From PMNU01 sp035479375 (GTDB lineage: Bacteria; Patescibacteriota; Saccharimonadia; Saccharimonadales; UBA4665), in contig DATIIT010000008.1 of assembly GCA_035479375.1 (NCBI GenBank), positions 1 through 38,556 of the forward strand: a stretch of 38,556 bases of DNA. Direction: 5' to 3'. Made by a program: the position numbers and the translations under genes. The notes under the pieces are model-generated. The model was not told the origin of the DNA. It did not search any database and saw only the letters and a list, made by a program, of their open reading frames with translations. Of this stretch, positions 23,521-31,587 are shown one piece after another; the stretch's first letter is position 1, and every line of letters starts with the position of its first letter.

Positions 23521-25200
23521 CTAGACTTTCATGGCGCGGTTCAGCGCATTGATCGTCCGCGTAAACCCGCGGATGCCGCCGCGGTAGGCAATGTAGCGTC
23601 CGCTCCACACCGGCTCGTACTTTGCCTTAAACCGGTGCAGGCCGCTAAAGGAGTACAGGCGGTCGCCGTTGGCGTACATAAACCGCAGCGCGCCATCCAC
23701 TACCGAACGCTCTTGGTCGCGCCCATCGAGCCCGGCCAGCGGGCACAAACCAAGGTTTAGCCGGGAAAACCCTTGTGAGCGGGCGTACTCGATGTAGTTC
23801 ATGAGCAGAAAATCATTGGCGTTGCCCGGCGCCTGCTTGGTGTGGCGCAACAGGTCGAAATTGGCCTCCTGCGGGTCAAACGACTCCACTTGGTTAATGA
23901 AAGCTTGGATGCCGCCGGCCTCGTCGCGCAACACCATCACCGGGTTTTGCTCGATGTACGCCGGGGTAAAGTAGCCCATTAAAAAACGGCGCTCAGAGCG
24001 GCCGGGCTGGCGCAGCCACTCATTTGATATTGTTTGGAGCTTGGCGAGCAGCTCGGTGCCATATGGCGGCCGGAGCAGTTCGGCCACGTAGCCTTGCTTG
24101 GTGAACTTATTGCGCACCTGACGGAAATACTTGTTGCCGCGCACCTGGCTGTCAAACTGCGCCAGGTCAACCACCGCCTCTTCACCGATCTTTTGCAGGC
24201 TAAAGCCGGCGTCCTTGTAGAGCGGCGTGTACTGCGGCTCGGTGTGCAGAAAAGCCGGCAGCCAATCGTTGGTGCGGCAAAACTCGTCAAACGAGGCGAG
24301 CAGCGCCGCAAAATCCGCCCGCTCGCCAAACGGGTCGCCGGCCACCAAAGCCACGCCCCGGAAGACGCTGTACGCCAGCCCGGCGGTGTGCGCCAGGTTA
24401 AAAAAATACAGTTTGTCGTGTGGCCACAGCTTAAAGTAATCCTCGCTGGAGCCGTGGTGTTTTTCCAACAGGCTACGCGCCACCTCGCGCTGCCGCGACT
24501 GGTCGTGCAGGCGGGCGCGGATCGGTTGGAACAGGGACAGCGCGCCGTACAGCACTGCGCCGGCGCTTACCACGCTGAGCGAATCTAAGAAAAACTTTGC
24601 CCGCCGGGTATGCGGCGTGAGCGCCGTGCTGGTGGTGATGTTAAACTGGTCCACCGTGCGCTGTACGGCTTGCGGGAAGCTAATCTCCTGGTGGAAATCC
24701 CGCTTGTCTAGCAGCAAAAACCCGCTCACGCCATACACCAGCGCCACAGCCAAGACCAGGGCGATAAACCGCAGTGAAAACGCAAAGCTCCGCAAGTCGC
24801 TGCGCACCGTGAACTGCTTGCGCAGCAGCCATAAGCCAACGAGCGCGGCCAGCGGCAGCAGCACACTCTCCAGCAAAACAATTACCGGGCTATGCAACTC
24901 GCCATGCGCCAGCACAAAACGCGCCGCGCCCAGCACCGACACTACACTATACAGCACCGAGGCCACCACCCACGCCGTGTACTTGCCGCGCCGCAGCAGG
25001 GAGCTGAGGTATAGCAGCGTCAGGCCAAGCAAAATCGGCACATGGAATACAAAACCGCTGATGTGCAGCAGGCGCCGCGTCACATGGACGTGCAGCTGGT
25101 CTTCCAGGGTGGTGGCGATCATGAGGAGGCCCTGGAGGGCGACGCCATAGGTCAAAATGCGGAATAGCCATGTTTGCATGGCCGGGCGTTTGGCAATCAT
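23521..25200 (-). CDS. MprF/LysX-like membrane protein with DUF2156 aminoacyltransferase domain
   Basis: 559 residues. About six to seven N-terminal transmembrane helices (to ~240) are followed by a cytosolic DUF2156 (dual GNAT) domain (~255-550) with VAGDPFGE, FLHTEPQYTPLYKDAGF, KYFRQVRNKFTKQGY and NDFLLMNYIEYARSQGFSRLNLGLCPLAG, closely following the catalytic half of MprF. Known enzymes move lysine or alanine from aminoacyl-tRNA to phosphatidylglycerol, lowering surface negative charge. The membrane part is shorter than the full MprF flippase, so the flippase half may be absent or divergent. TACAAT (25207-25212) ends 6 nt before the ATG. Substrate amino acid and lipid are unproven. Confidence 0.87.
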   Translation of the reverse strand: MIAKRPAMQTWLFRILTYGVALQGLLMIATTLEDQLHVHVTRRLLHISGFVFHVPILLGLTLLYLSSLLRRGKYTAWVVASVLYSVVSVLGAARFVLAHGELHSPVIVLLESVLLPLAALVGLWLLRKQFTVRSDLRSFAFSLRFIALVLAVALVYGVSGFLLLDKRDFHQEISFPQAVQRTVDQFNITTSTALTPHTRRAKFFLDSLSVVSAGAVLYGALSLFQPIRARLHDQSRQREVARSLLEKHHGSSEDYFKLWPHDKLYFFNLAHTAGLAYSVFRGVALVAGDPFGERADFAALLASFDEFCRTNDWLPAFLHTEPQYTPLYKDAGFSLQKIGEEAVVDLAQFDSQVRGNKYFRQVRNKFTKQGYVAELLRPPYGTELLAKLQTISNEWLRQPGRSERRFLMGYFTPAYIEQNPVMVLRDEAGGIQAFINQVESFDPQEANFDLLRHTKQAPGNANDFLLMNYIEYARSQGFSRLNLGLCPLAGLDGRDQERSVVDGALRFMYANGDRLYSFSGLHRFKAKYEPVWSGRYIAYRGGIRGFTRTINALNRAMKV

Positions 25201-25238
25201 GAGAGTATTGTAGCAGTTTTAGAGGAATGGCCAGCAAA

Positions 25239-25286
25239 GCATATGCGCCAAGAAGTTGTGCGTTACGCGCCACGCGCATATGCGCC
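25239..25286. repeat. Two GCATATGCGCC repeats in a divergent intergenic region
   Basis: Identical 11-bp copies at 25239-25249 and 25276-25286, 37 bp apart start to start. Each contains the palindrome GCATATGC; the second extends to a perfect 12-bp palindrome GCGCATATGCGC (25274-25285). They lie between the promoters of the MprF-like gene and the 25401 operon, so they are candidate operator sites. Confidence 0.45.
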
Positions 25287-25342
25287 CGGGCTGCACTACG
25301 CTTGACCCAACTTTTGGGCACACGTGCTTTGCCGGCCGACTC

Positions 25343-25371
25343 TTTACAACACTGGCACGGTGCGGCATAAT
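25343..25371 (+). promoter_or_regulatory. Sigma-70-like promoter for the 25401-26705 operon
   Basis: TTTACA (25343-25348), 17 bp, CATAAT (25366-25371). The predicted start is near 25378, giving a leader of ~23 nt with GGGGA before the ATG at 25401. Confidence 0.6.
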
Positions 25372-25400
25372 GCCTGGACAGTAAACAGCGGGGAAATGAT

Positions 25401-25535
25401 ATGGCAGATGACGCACAGGCCGACGGCTATTACGCAGAAGATGAGATGGGCGACGACGAATTAGACCTCAGCTTCCTGGACGACAAAGACGACGACCACG
25501 CGGAGCCCGAGGCGCCGCAAACCCCGCAGAAGTAG
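25401..25535 (+). CDS. 44-aa highly acidic small protein
   Basis: 44 residues, of which 17 are Asp or Glu and only two are Lys, with a central hydrophobic LDLSFL patch. It is preceded by GGGGA ~9 nt upstream and by a good promoter at 25343. The glycosyltransferase gene starts 15 nt after its stop, so the two form an operon. No family is recognised. It may be an adaptor or interaction peptide, or could serve as a leader ORF for the glycosyltransferase (both inference). Confidence 0.6.
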   Translation: MADDAQADGYYAEDEMGDDELDLSFLDDKDDDHAEPEAPQTPQK

Positions 25536-25550
25536 CGCGGAGCGGCTGCC

Positions 25551-26705
25551 ATGAAGGTCGCGCTGGTTGTCCCGCATATGTTCATGCACCGGGATATTTT
25601 GCCGCAGGTGATTTTCTCGCCCGCGGCATTGGCGGTGCAGTTGGCCGAGGGGCTTGCGGCACAGGGCGCCGAAGCCACGCTATTTTCGCCCGGCCCGGTG
25701 GACACGCGCGTGCCCAACCGCACAGCCGACCTCTCGCTATTTGAACAAGAGCTGGCTGGCCGTGGTTATGGCTACGTGGAGCTGCTCAAAAAGCACCCGG
25801 CCACGTTCATTGCATTAGCGCGCCAGGTGCAGGCCGAGCTCATCGCCAGCGCCTTTGCCGCCGCCAACCGCGGCGAGTTCGACGTGGTACACATCTACAC
25901 CAACGAAGAGGACATCGCCCTGCCGTTCGCCCAGCTATGCACCAAGCCGGTGGTTTTCACCCACCACGACCCGTTCAATTTCCTCATAAAATACAAGAGC
26001 GTGTTCCCGAAATACGCTGGGCTCAACTGGATTTCCATGAGCTTAGCGCAGCGCGCCGGCATGCCGCCAGGCACCAACTGGCTGGCAAATATATATCATG
26101 GCATGGATCCGGACGCGCTGCATTACAACCCGCAGCCCAACGGCAACTATGTGGCATACCTGGGAAGGATTATTGAACCAAAGGGTGTGCATTTGGCAAT
26201 TGCCGCAGTGGAAATGTACAACAAAACGGCTGCCGAGCCGCTCACACTCAAAATTGCTGGCAAACATTACGCCGGGCACAAGGACAGCTACTGGCAAGAG
26301 CAGGTGGCGCCGCACCTGGGCGGCAGCATAGAGTACGTGGGATTTTTATCCGGGGACGCCGCTAAGCAGGACTTTTTGGGCAACGCCCGCGCTGTGCTGG
26401 TGCCCTCTATTTTTAACGAGCCTTTTGGCCTAGTGGTGATCGAGGCGCTGGCCTGCGGCACGCCGGTTATTGGGCTCAACTCTGGCGCCATCCCGGAAAT
26501 AATCACGCCTGGCGGGACCGGCCTGGTGGTTGCCAAAGCCAAAACCGACGCGCAAACCAGTAAGCGCCTGGCCGCCGCCATCCCGCAGGCGCTCGCGCTA
26601 GGCCGCCGGGGGTGCCGCGCCGCGTTCCAAAGCCGTTTCACCCTCCAGCAAATGTGCGCCGCGCACCTCGCCGCCTACCAAAAAGCCGTGGCCGCCAAGG
26701 TATAA
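25551..26705 (+). CDS. Glycosyltransferase family 4 (GT-B)
   Basis: 384 residues of the GT-B fold. The N-terminal Rossmann domain starts MKVALVVPHMF and has VVHIYTNEE and VVFTHHDPFN; the linker contains NIYHGMDP. The C-terminal donor-binding domain has YLGRIIEPKGVHLAI, KIAGK, and the E-x7-E motif in EPFGLVVIEALACGTPVI. Retaining GT4 enzymes use nucleotide sugars to build lipid-linked or envelope glycans; the donor is not readable. No signal or membrane segment, so cytosolic or peripheral. It is co-transcribed with the small acidic protein upstream; the next gene has its own TATAAT overlapping the stop codon. Confidence 0.93.
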   Translation: MKVALVVPHMFMHRDILPQVIFSPAALAVQLAEGLAAQGAEATLFSPGPVDTRVPNRTADLSLFEQELAGRGYGYVELLKKHPATFIALARQVQAELIASAFAAANRGEFDVVHIYTNEEDIALPFAQLCTKPVVFTHHDPFNFLIKYKSVFPKYAGLNWISMSLAQRAGMPPGTNWLANIYHGMDPDALHYNPQPNGNYVAYLGRIIEPKGVHLAIAAVEMYNKTAAEPLTLKIAGKHYAGHKDSYWQEQVAPHLGGSIEYVGFLSGDAAKQDFLGNARAVLVPSIFNEPFGLVVIEALACGTPVIGLNSGAIPEIITPGGTGLVVAKAKTDAQTSKRLAAAIPQALALGRRGCRAAFQSRFTLQQMCAAHLAAYQKAVAAKV

Positions 26706-26706
26706 T
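26701..26706 (+). promoter_or_regulatory. -10 box 7 nt before the LRR-kinase start (leaderless type)
   Basis: Perfect TATAAT that includes the TAA stop of the glycosyltransferase gene. Confidence 0.65.
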
Positions 26707-26713
26707 ACCCAGC

Positions 26714-27988
26714 ATGGCGCAAGAATACTTTCCGGCAGAGAAAAAACTGGTGGTGCGCGGCACCGACGAATTCCCGCGCGAAATCCTGAGCCGCGCCGCT
26801 GATATTGAGATTTTGGACATCTCGTTTACCGGCATCCGCACGCTGCCGGACGATTTCGCGCGGCTGCGTAAGTTACGGGTGCTATTTGCCTCGTTTACGC
26901 CGTTTACCGGGGTGCCGCCGCAGCTCAAAGATTGCGCGGCGCTCAAGATGCTGGGCATGAAAACCTGCCAGATCAGCACTTTTGCCGAAGACAGCTTGCC
27001 CGCGGGGCTGGAGGCGCTGACGCTGACTGAAAACAAGCTCACGGCGCTGCCCGCCAGCCTGGGCAAACTCAAACAGCTCAAAAAATTGATGGTAGCCGGC
27101 AACCAGCTTGCGGCGCTGCCACGCGAATTATTAGAGTGCGGGGACTTGCAGGCCATCCGCATCGCCGCCAATAACCTGACCGGGGAGCCGTCGTGGCTAT
27201 TGGGGCTGCCGCGCCTGGCTTGGTACAGCGACGCCGGCAACCCGTTTAGCGTCCAGCCACGCGCGGGCGCCGGGCTACCGGAAATCGCCTGGGAAAGCCT
27301 TTCGCTGCATGAAAAAATCGGCGAGAGCGCCAAAAATGTGGTGTACCGCGCCGTGGAGGCAGGCGGCGCAAACATTGCCGTAAAAGTCTATGGCAACGAC
27401 GTGACCACCGACGGGTACCCAGTGGACGAGCTGCGCGCCATCCTGGCCGCAGGCACGCACGCCGCCCTCATCCGGCCAATTGCGCGGGTCATTGGCGAGC
27501 CAGAGGGCAGGCAGGCGCTGGCCATGGAACTCGTCCCGCCGCAGTTCACCGCGCCCGGCAACATCCCGGACCTCAAGACGCACATCCGCGACACCTACCC
27601 GGCGGGCAAAACATTTATGCTGCCGTATATTTTCCAGCTGCTCCGCGACATCGCCGGCGCCGTGGCGCACTTGCACAGCCGTGGCGTGCTGCACGGCGAC
27701 ATCTACGCCCACAATATTTTGGCTGCTGCGGACGGCCAGGCGTACTTGTGCGACTTGGGCGGCGCCTCGTTATTTAGTGCCGCGGGGTTTAGCGCGGCCG
27801 GCGCTCGCCGCACCCACATCGACGCGCTGGCTTTTGGCCTGCTGGCCGACGAACTCCTCAGCCGCTGCCCAGAACAGAGCCCCAGTTTACAGGAACTCAT
27901 ACAGAGCTGTACTACCCGGCAGCTGGCGGCGCGTCCGGACTTTGGCCAGATTGTGGCGGCGCTTGCGGGGATGACGGGGCGCCTCTAA
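26714..27988 (+). CDS. Leucine-rich-repeat protein kinase
   Basis: 424 residues. Residues ~25-185 hold about six LRR units (L-x-x-LPxxLxxLxxLxxL-x-xxxNxL spacing), and ~200-424 is a eukaryotic-like kinase domain: glycine-loop-like IGESAKNVVYRA, K224 in IAVKVYG, catalytic HGDIYAHN with D329, and DLG in place of DFG. The HGDxYAHN form is typical of a bacterial LRR-kinase family rather than of Hanks kinases proper. Activity is likely but unproven because the subdomain VIb lysine is replaced. The ATG at 26714 is set by TATAAT (26701-26706) 7 nt upstream. The 3' end overlaps the convergent gene by 77 nt. Possibly exchanged with other bacteria. Confidence 0.88.
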   Translation: MAQEYFPAEKKLVVRGTDEFPREILSRAADIEILDISFTGIRTLPDDFARLRKLRVLFASFTPFTGVPPQLKDCAALKMLGMKTCQISTFAEDSLPAGLEALTLTENKLTALPASLGKLKQLKKLMVAGNQLAALPRELLECGDLQAIRIAANNLTGEPSWLLGLPRLAWYSDAGNPFSVQPRAGAGLPEIAWESLSLHEKIGESAKNVVYRAVEAGGANIAVKVYGNDVTTDGYPVDELRAILAAGTHAALIRPIARVIGEPEGRQALAMELVPPQFTAPGNIPDLKTHIRDTYPAGKTFMLPYIFQLLRDIAGAVAHLHSRGVLHGDIYAHNILAAADGQAYLCDLGGASLFSAAGFSAAGARRTHIDALAFGLLADELLSRCPEQSPSLQELIQSCTTRQLAARPDFGQIVAALAGMTGRL

Positions 27989-28775
27989 GCGCTTCATCCG
28001 CTGCGATTGGTTCAACCTCAAAGGGGCGGTCAAAATAGGCGGCTGTCACGCGCATGCCATCGTTGAGTTCGATTGCGTACTCGTCACGGGTTGGCGGCGG
28101 CTTCATCGCGACGAGCTCGTCGCGGCCATAATCGCGCCAAACCTGGCCAGCAATATCCACCCCGCACATGCCGGCCACAATGCGCGGCGCGACTACCGGC
28201 TTGCCGTCAGGGTTAGTTGCAGACGGGGAGCCGCCTTCGTCGCTGAACACACGGATCAAGGCGGTGCAACGGTCGCCACCGCATGGGAGGAGGCGCGGGG
28301 TAACCAGCTTCTTGGGTGCCGCATTCAAGTCCTCGCGCCCTGGGTCATATAGTGCCGGGTGTTGCTCTGCCCATGAAAATTCACAACCAAACGTAACAAT
28401 ACAGTTGTCTGCCCGCAATTCGAGGCCATCCGTGCGCACGGCGTCATGGCAGGTACCGCAGCGTGCCGACATGTTCTGCCGTGGCCGGAGCAAAAATACC
28501 ATCTCGTCGCGCGTGGCGTAATCCTCTGCGCCATAAGCTTGCCGACCTCTGGCCGCAACTCTGTGCAGCGCGAAAGAATATGCAGCCTCGTATGCGGCCG
28601 GGTCTTCCGGTGACGGAACCGTGGGCAGCTCTCCCCAGCGCACCACCTCAGCTATCACGTTGGCCGCTACCTCGGCGTGCGCCCTGGCCAGCAGCGCCGC
28701 CCCGGCACATACCGGGACGCCATCAGCAATACCACCAGGCCCAGCCTCCGGACTCATACCTGTTTCGGCAGACAT
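27912..28775 (-). CDS. Unrecognised Cys-containing protein (possible zinc binding)
   Basis: 287 residues, no signal peptide or membrane helix. The central part has a CxxC (ARCGTCHD), followed by DNCIVTFGC and later LLPCGGDRC, so six or more Cys within ~90 residues could bind metal. Flanking parts are Ala- and Pro-rich, with a disordered-looking C-terminal SSPQAPPQSG tail. No family is recognised. The ATG at 28775 is chosen because TATAAC (28783-28788) ends 7 nt upstream. The last 77 nt overlap the end of the LRR-kinase gene on the other strand. Confidence 0.7.
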   Translation of the reverse strand: MSAETGMSPEAGPGGIADGVPVCAGAALLARAHAEVAANVIAEVVRWGELPTVPSPEDPAAYEAAYSFALHRVAARGRQAYGAEDYATRDEMVFLLRPRQNMSARCGTCHDAVRTDGLELRADNCIVTFGCEFSWAEQHPALYDPGREDLNAAPKKLVTPRLLPCGGDRCTALIRVFSDEGGSPSATNPDGKPVVAPRIVAGMCGVDIAGQVWRDYGRDELVAMKPPPTRDEYAIELNDGMRVTAAYFDRPFEVEPIAADEALRGAPSSPQAPPQSGQSPDAPPAAG

Positions 28776-28820
28776 ATCGACTGTTATACCACTTTTGGTG
28801 CGCTTTCGCCAAGCCACCAA

Positions 28821-29630
28821 TTATAAAATCACTAGCGGCGCTTTGATGTGCGGGTGGTACTGGTAGTCTTCTAGGCTGAAGTTCTCTTCGCGGAAATCGT
28901 CAATGGACTTGACGTCGCCGGAAATTTTCAGCTTAGGGAAGGGGTACGGCTTGCGCGGCAGCTGCTCTTTGGCAGCCTCCAGATGGTTGTTGTAGAGGTG
29001 CGCGTTGCCAATAGAGATGATCAGCTCGCGCGGCTCCAAGCCAGTAAGGTACGCCACCATGTGCAGCAGCATAGCGTACTGCGCAATGTTAAACGGCAGC
29101 CCCAAAAACACGTCGGACGAACGCTGGTACAGCTGCAGCCGCAGCTTGCCCTTGGTAACGTCAAACTGGAACATGGTGTGGCAGGGCGGCAGGCGCATCT
29201 CTTTTAATTCGCCGGCGTTCCAGGCGTTGACGATGATGGCTTTGGAGTTAGGGTTGTTCTTTATTTCGTCAATCGCCCACTGGAGCTGGTCAAATTCGGT
29301 GCCGTCCGGGCGGCGCCAATGGCGCCACTGCACGCCGTAAATGCGGCCAAGGTCGTTATTTTCGTCCAAAAAACCGTCCCAGTAGCGGATTTTGTGCTCA
29401 TGCAAATAGTCTACCTTTGAGGTGCCCTGGATAAACCAGAACAGCTCGTGCAGCAAGATGGCAAACGGCATCTTTTTGGTGGTGAGCAAAGGGAAGCCTT
29501 GGCGCATATCAAAGCGGATTTGGGCGCCAAAAATAGACTTGATGCCGTGGATCCCGCGGGTCGGCTTGCTTTTGCCATCCTTCAGGATGTCCACCATCAG
29601 CTTTAGGTATTCGTACTCCCCGTGCGCCAT
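28821..29630 (-). CDS. thyA: Thymidylate synthase
   Basis: 269 residues, close to the 264 of the E. coli enzyme. It methylates dUMP to dTMP using methylene-tetrahydrofolate and releases dihydrofolate. Seen: FGAQIRFDMRQGFPLLTTKK, the folate/dUMP region HELFWFIQG, active-site C150 in LPPCHTMFQF, and R25 where the phosphate-binding Arg lies. The usual RTGTGT loop reads RGIHGI, a visible variation. The frame extends 44 codons further, but the ATG at 29630 is family-correct and has TATACT (29640-29645) 9 nt upstream. The dihydrofolate produced could be reduced by the DHFR-like protein at 35134; dUMP could come from the deaminase at 34160 (inference). Confidence 0.96.
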   Translation of the reverse strand: MAHGEYEYLKLMVDILKDGKSKPTRGIHGIKSIFGAQIRFDMRQGFPLLTTKKMPFAILLHELFWFIQGTSKVDYLHEHKIRYWDGFLDENNDLGRIYGVQWRHWRRPDGTEFDQLQWAIDEIKNNPNSKAIIVNAWNAGELKEMRLPPCHTMFQFDVTKGKLRLQLYQRSSDVFLGLPFNIAQYAMLLHMVAYLTGLEPRELIISIGNAHLYNNHLEAAKEQLPRKPYPFPKLKISGDVKSIDDFREENFSLEDYQYHPHIKAPLVIL

Positions 29631-29694
29631 ATCACCACAAGTATAGCCGTAATGCTTGTGCGGTGCCAGCAGCTCGTGCAAAATAACAACAGCC

Positions 29695-30684
29695 ATGAGA
29701 GACGAGACCGCTGCCAAGTTATACGCCGCATATGGTGTTACACCCGCCCGGCTTTTGCCCATGCAAAAAGGCTACCGCAACGAGTCGCACCCGGCGGTAT
29801 TGGCAAACGGCCAACGCCTAAACCTTATCATCTACAAAAGCGAGCCGCAGATTGTGACGCGGATCAAAAACAGTAATGCCATAGGCGATTTTCTACATAC
29901 GCAAGGCCTCCCCGCGCGCAGCACCGCCGACCCCCGTATCCTCCGCTTGGCAGCAGCGAAGTACGCCGCACTGTACCACTACTTGCCGGGCGAAACAATA
30001 CCCTGGGAGGGCTACACCCAGGCGCACCTCAAGGCGCTCGGCCAGGCCATGGGCCAGATGCACCGCGCTCTGCAAACCATGCCGCCGCGCCCACAGCTGC
30101 CCAACGTGGCCGAGGAGTACGAGGCGATTTTTGCCCGCATGCAGCGCTACTTTGCCGGGCCGGCCGTACGGCAGGCCGTGCAGGCAAAACTAGGCCTCGC
30201 GCTAAACAACGGCGCAATCCCGCGCGCCCAAAAACTGTTTGCCGCCTGCTGGGCGCTACCTGGCCAGCAGCCACTGCACATGGACTTTGTGCGCAGCAAC
30301 GTGCTGTTCGCGGTGACCCCCCGAGCCGAGGCTGGCGCGCAGCCCGCCACCGCAGTAACCGGCATCATCGATTTCGAAAAAACAGGGCAGGGGCACCCGG
30401 CGCTCGACCTTGCCCGCACCCTGGCGTTCTTGCTGGTGGACTGCAAATACAAGGATCCGCCCAAAATTGAGAAGTACTTCCTGCACTCCGGCTACGCCAA
30501 GCGCGGCCAGGCGCACCTGCGCCCAAGCCGCCGCCTGCTGGGCGAGCTCATCACCGCCTTCTTGCTGCACGACTTTTACAAATTTCTGCGCCACAACCCG
30601 TACGAATCGCTCGGCCAAAACGAGCATTTTGTACGGACACGGAAAGAGCTGCTGAAGCGGGACGTACTTGCTGAAACCGCGTAA
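29695..30684 (+). CDS. Aminoglycoside-phosphotransferase/choline-kinase-like protein
   Basis: 329 residues of the APH family. The Brenner motif HMDFVRSNVLF (H195, D197, N202) and IIDFEKTGQGHPALDLART (the DFG-equivalent metal-binding D) are intact, so phosphotransfer is plausible. The N-lobe lysine region is LNLIIYKSEPQI. The family includes kinases for small alcohols, sugars and antibiotics; nothing here points to resistance, and the substrate is unknown. The ATG at 29695 is a choice by start-site context (AAAT-rich stretch ~10 nt upstream); no strong ribosome-binding site. Divergent from thyA, so the two share a ~65-bp intergenic region. Confidence 0.85.
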   Translation: MRDETAAKLYAAYGVTPARLLPMQKGYRNESHPAVLANGQRLNLIIYKSEPQIVTRIKNSNAIGDFLHTQGLPARSTADPRILRLAAAKYAALYHYLPGETIPWEGYTQAHLKALGQAMGQMHRALQTMPPRPQLPNVAEEYEAIFARMQRYFAGPAVRQAVQAKLGLALNNGAIPRAQKLFAACWALPGQQPLHMDFVRSNVLFAVTPRAEAGAQPATAVTGIIDFEKTGQGHPALDLARTLAFLLVDCKYKDPPKIEKYFLHSGYAKRGQAHLRPSRRLLGELITAFLLHDFYKFLRHNPYESLGQNEHFVRTRKELLKRDVLAETA

Positions 30685-30685
30685 A

Positions 30686-31495
30686 CTAGCTGGGCGCCGG
30701 CGCAGGTGATAGCGTCAGCGGCTGCGGCATAGCGGTGTCCCGGTCAACCACTACAGACTCCGCCGGAAGCGTTGGGGCGACTTGCCATGTGCGGACACCG
30801 GCAGCGCCAGGATCATTCCACAGCGCTATAGTGCCGCAGGGCGCATCAACGTGCATGATGGTGAGCGTACCGTCGGTGTTATGCGTGATCATCTCGTCGA
30901 GCGTATATATCTGTACCCGGGTGTCGGTTGGGTGGTCGTTACGCACGTAGAATGGCACAGTACCCGTGATGGGCTGGTCGCTGCTATAAGGTTCTTTAAA
31001 CTCAGTTTCGTCGCCAAAGCCAGGGCCGGACAGACGCGCGTTAGTGCGCTTCCCTTGCGTGGCGCCGGGGGCTTATATAAATCCCAGCCCGGTTGGCGGA
31101 TTCCATATAATACGGTTGTCGTCCTTATACTGCTTAACTGCTTCAGCCGCTTTGGGGTTGGGCGTCAAGGAGAGGGTGACGTTGAGGTGGTCGGTGCCAG
31201 TGGGGTTGCTGTGGGTGACGTCGGTGGCAGCGTGAAAGTCCTTAACGTCGACAACGCCGCAGTTGTAGCGCTGCGCAAGCAGTAAACTGGCGGCGTCCAG
31301 GGCTCTCTGTTTGGGGTTGGTATGCACCATGCTGCCACCTTGTTCTACGCCGGGCGCGTGCACAACATGAAGTGGCATCGCCGGCGCAGCGTCAGCCGCC
31401 ACGGCGCCGCCAGCCATTCCCAGTGACGCCAACAAAGGGACGAAACGCCTAAGCGCCTGGGTTGTACGCGAAGAAACAGATAACTTTTCAGACAT
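30686..31495 (-). pseudogene. Secreted protein gene interrupted by one in-frame TAA
   Basis: Residues 1-140 (31495-31076) start with a signal peptide (MSEKLSVSSRTT, hydrophobic core, AVAADAAP cleavage region). A TAA at 31073-31075 ends the frame, yet the same frame stays open without further stops to 30686, giving a second part of ~129 codons that includes VPFYVRNDHPTDTR. The composition continues unchanged across the stop. Thus either a single nonsense mutation (or read error) broke a 269-residue exported protein, or two genes share a frame by coincidence. No ribosome-binding site or ATG is well placed for the second part. TATAGT (31504-31509) lies 8 nt before the ATG. Function unknown. Confidence 0.6.
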
Positions 31496-31587
31496 ATTTA
31501 ATAACTATAGCATATTATTGAGATCTTGCATATCTTCCTATGGGAAACGTAGCGATAACTATAATTTTAGGTTATAATATATAAATT

